DNA of 7,333 nucleotides from Bifidobacterium breve (lineage in GTDB: Bacteria > Actinomycetota > Actinomycetes > UBA12327). The stretch covers positions 1 to 7,333 of the forward strand of contig CALQPL010000048.1 in the NCBI GenBank assembly GCA_943332445.1, given 5' to 3'. A program made the position numbers and the translations under genes. The notes under the pieces are model-generated. The model ran no database searches. It saw only the letters and a list, made by a program, of their open reading frames with translations, and had not been told where the DNA came from. Shown here in pieces: positions 6,575-7,333 of the stretch; the stretch's first letter is position 1; each line of letters opens with the position of its first letter.

Positions 6575-7333
6575 ATGACGGTTAATCCTGTGCTGCCAGA
6601 AAAGACTGAGCAGCTCTATGGGGGCATCGCTGCCACCAATCGCCGCATCACCACGCGCGACCTGATCGCTGCCAAGGCCCGCGGGGACCGCTGGCCAATG
6701 ATCACCACCTACGACGCCTTAACGGCACAGCTGTTTGACGACGCAGGAATTCCCGTTCTGCTCGTCGGCGATAGCGCCGCCATGGTGGTCCAAGGACACG
6801 ACACCACGTTGCCCATCACCCTTGACGAGATGATCCCGATGGTGGCAGCGGTGGTGCGCGGAAGTTCGCGGGCACTCGTCGTGGCTGACATGCCTTTTGG
6901 TTCGTACCAACTCTCACCCGAACAAGCATTGGGATCGGCAGCGCGCTTTGTCAAAGAAGCCGGCGCGCACGCGGTCAAGCTCGAAGGTGGAGCCCGGGTC
7001 CGTCCGCAAGTGTCAGCGTTAGTTGAAGCCGGCATTCCCGTCATGGGTCACATCGGACTCACGCCGCAATCGGTCAACGTCCTGGGCGGTTATCGCGTTC
7101 AAGGTCGCGGCGCGGATGCCGACCACATCATTTCCGACGCCAAAGCATTAGAAGCTGCTGGCGCCTTTGCCATCGTGCTCGAAGTCATGCCCGCCGAATT
7201 GGCTACGCAAATCACCGCGGCGGTCAACGTGCCCACCATCGGAATCGGCGCGGGCAACCACACTGATGCTCAGGTCTTGGTGTGGCAGGACTTATTGGGA
7301 CTGACTCCCCCGCCGCATCCGCGCTTCCTCAAG
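6575..7333 (+). CDS. panB: 3-methyl-2-oxobutanoate hydroxymethyltransferase (ketopantoate hydroxymethyltransferase), 3' end missing
   Basis: PanB transfers a hydroxymethyl group from 5,10-methylene-tetrahydrofolate to 2-oxoisovalerate, giving ketopantoate, the first committed step of pantothenate and coenzyme A synthesis. It is a cytoplasmic, metal-dependent TIM-barrel enzyme. Within the 253 codons present I see YDALTAQLFDDAGIPVLLVGDS with metal/substrate residues D66-S67, D105 in VADMPFGSY, K135 and E137 in VKLEGG, GHIGLTPQSV (158-167), the catalytic-type E203 in VLEVMPAELA and TIGIGAG (221-227). Family members run about 265-285 residues, so only a short C-terminal tail lies beyond the right edge. 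The start at 6575 is preferred for its GGAG; starting at the in-frame ATG 6548 would add nine residues. The gene begins 64 bases after the nadE stop, with no clear terminator between, so co-transcription is possible. The family's DGQVLVWQD reads DAQVLVWQD here, a mild variation. Confidence 0.95.
   Translation, partial: MTVNPVLPEKTEQLYGGIAATNRRITTRDLIAAKARGDRWPMITTYDALTAQLFDDAGIPVLLVGDSAAMVVQGHDTTLPITLDEMIPMVAAVVRGSSRALVVADMPFGSYQLSPEQALGSAARFVKEAGAHAVKLEGGARVRPQVSALVEAGIPVMGHIGLTPQSVNVLGGYRVQGRGADADHIISDAKALEAAGAFAIVLEVMPAELATQITAAVNVPTIGIGAGNHTDAQVLVWQDLLGLTPPPHPRFLK

Overview
The window looks like an ordinary, conserved chromosomal stretch from an actinobacterium (Actinomycetota). It is GC-biased (roughly 55-60% by eye) and densely coded. 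It holds five protein genes and no RNA genes, mobile elements, CRISPR arrays or insertion sequences that I can see. The main taxonomic clues are the gene pairing and the protein style. The glutamine synthetase closely resembles the second, GlnA2-type enzyme of Mycobacterium and Streptomyces and sits directly upstream of glnE, as in those genera. PanB also has the actinobacterial sequence style (GDSAA, ALVVADMPFGSY, TPQSVN). I cannot assign a genus.

Layout: positions 1-4668 read leftward as one compact unit in the order glnA2-like gene (3331-4668), glnE (296-3301), then a major facilitator superfamily (MFS) transporter gene cut by the left edge (1-299). The glnA-glnE gap is 29 bases, and glnE overlaps the transporter gene by four bases (ATGA). 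A 114-base divergent spacer (4669-4782) separates this unit from a rightward pair: nadE (4783-6510) and panB (6575 to the right edge, 3' end missing). This spacer is the only substantial regulatory region. It contains a centrally placed 8-bp-arm dyad, a GlnR-box-like element on the glnA side, a small palindrome abutting the glnA start, and a leaderless-type -10 element in front of nadE. No stretch longer than 300 bases lacks a gene.

Function: the shared theme is glutamine. The GlnA-like enzyme makes glutamine or a gamma-glutamyl amide. GlnE adenylylates and deadenylylates glutamine synthetase according to nitrogen status. NadE uses glutamine as nitrogen donor for the last step of NAD synthesis. 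PanB performs the first committed step of pantothenate (coenzyme A) synthesis. The GlnA in this window carries Trp where adenylylated synthetases carry the modified Tyr, so GlnE's target is probably another synthetase outside the window.

I found no evidence of a novel multi-gene system. The points worth a second look are the regulatory architecture of the divergent spacer, the GlnE/GlnA mismatch, the tandem repeat at the glnE start, and a transporter translationally coupled to glnE.
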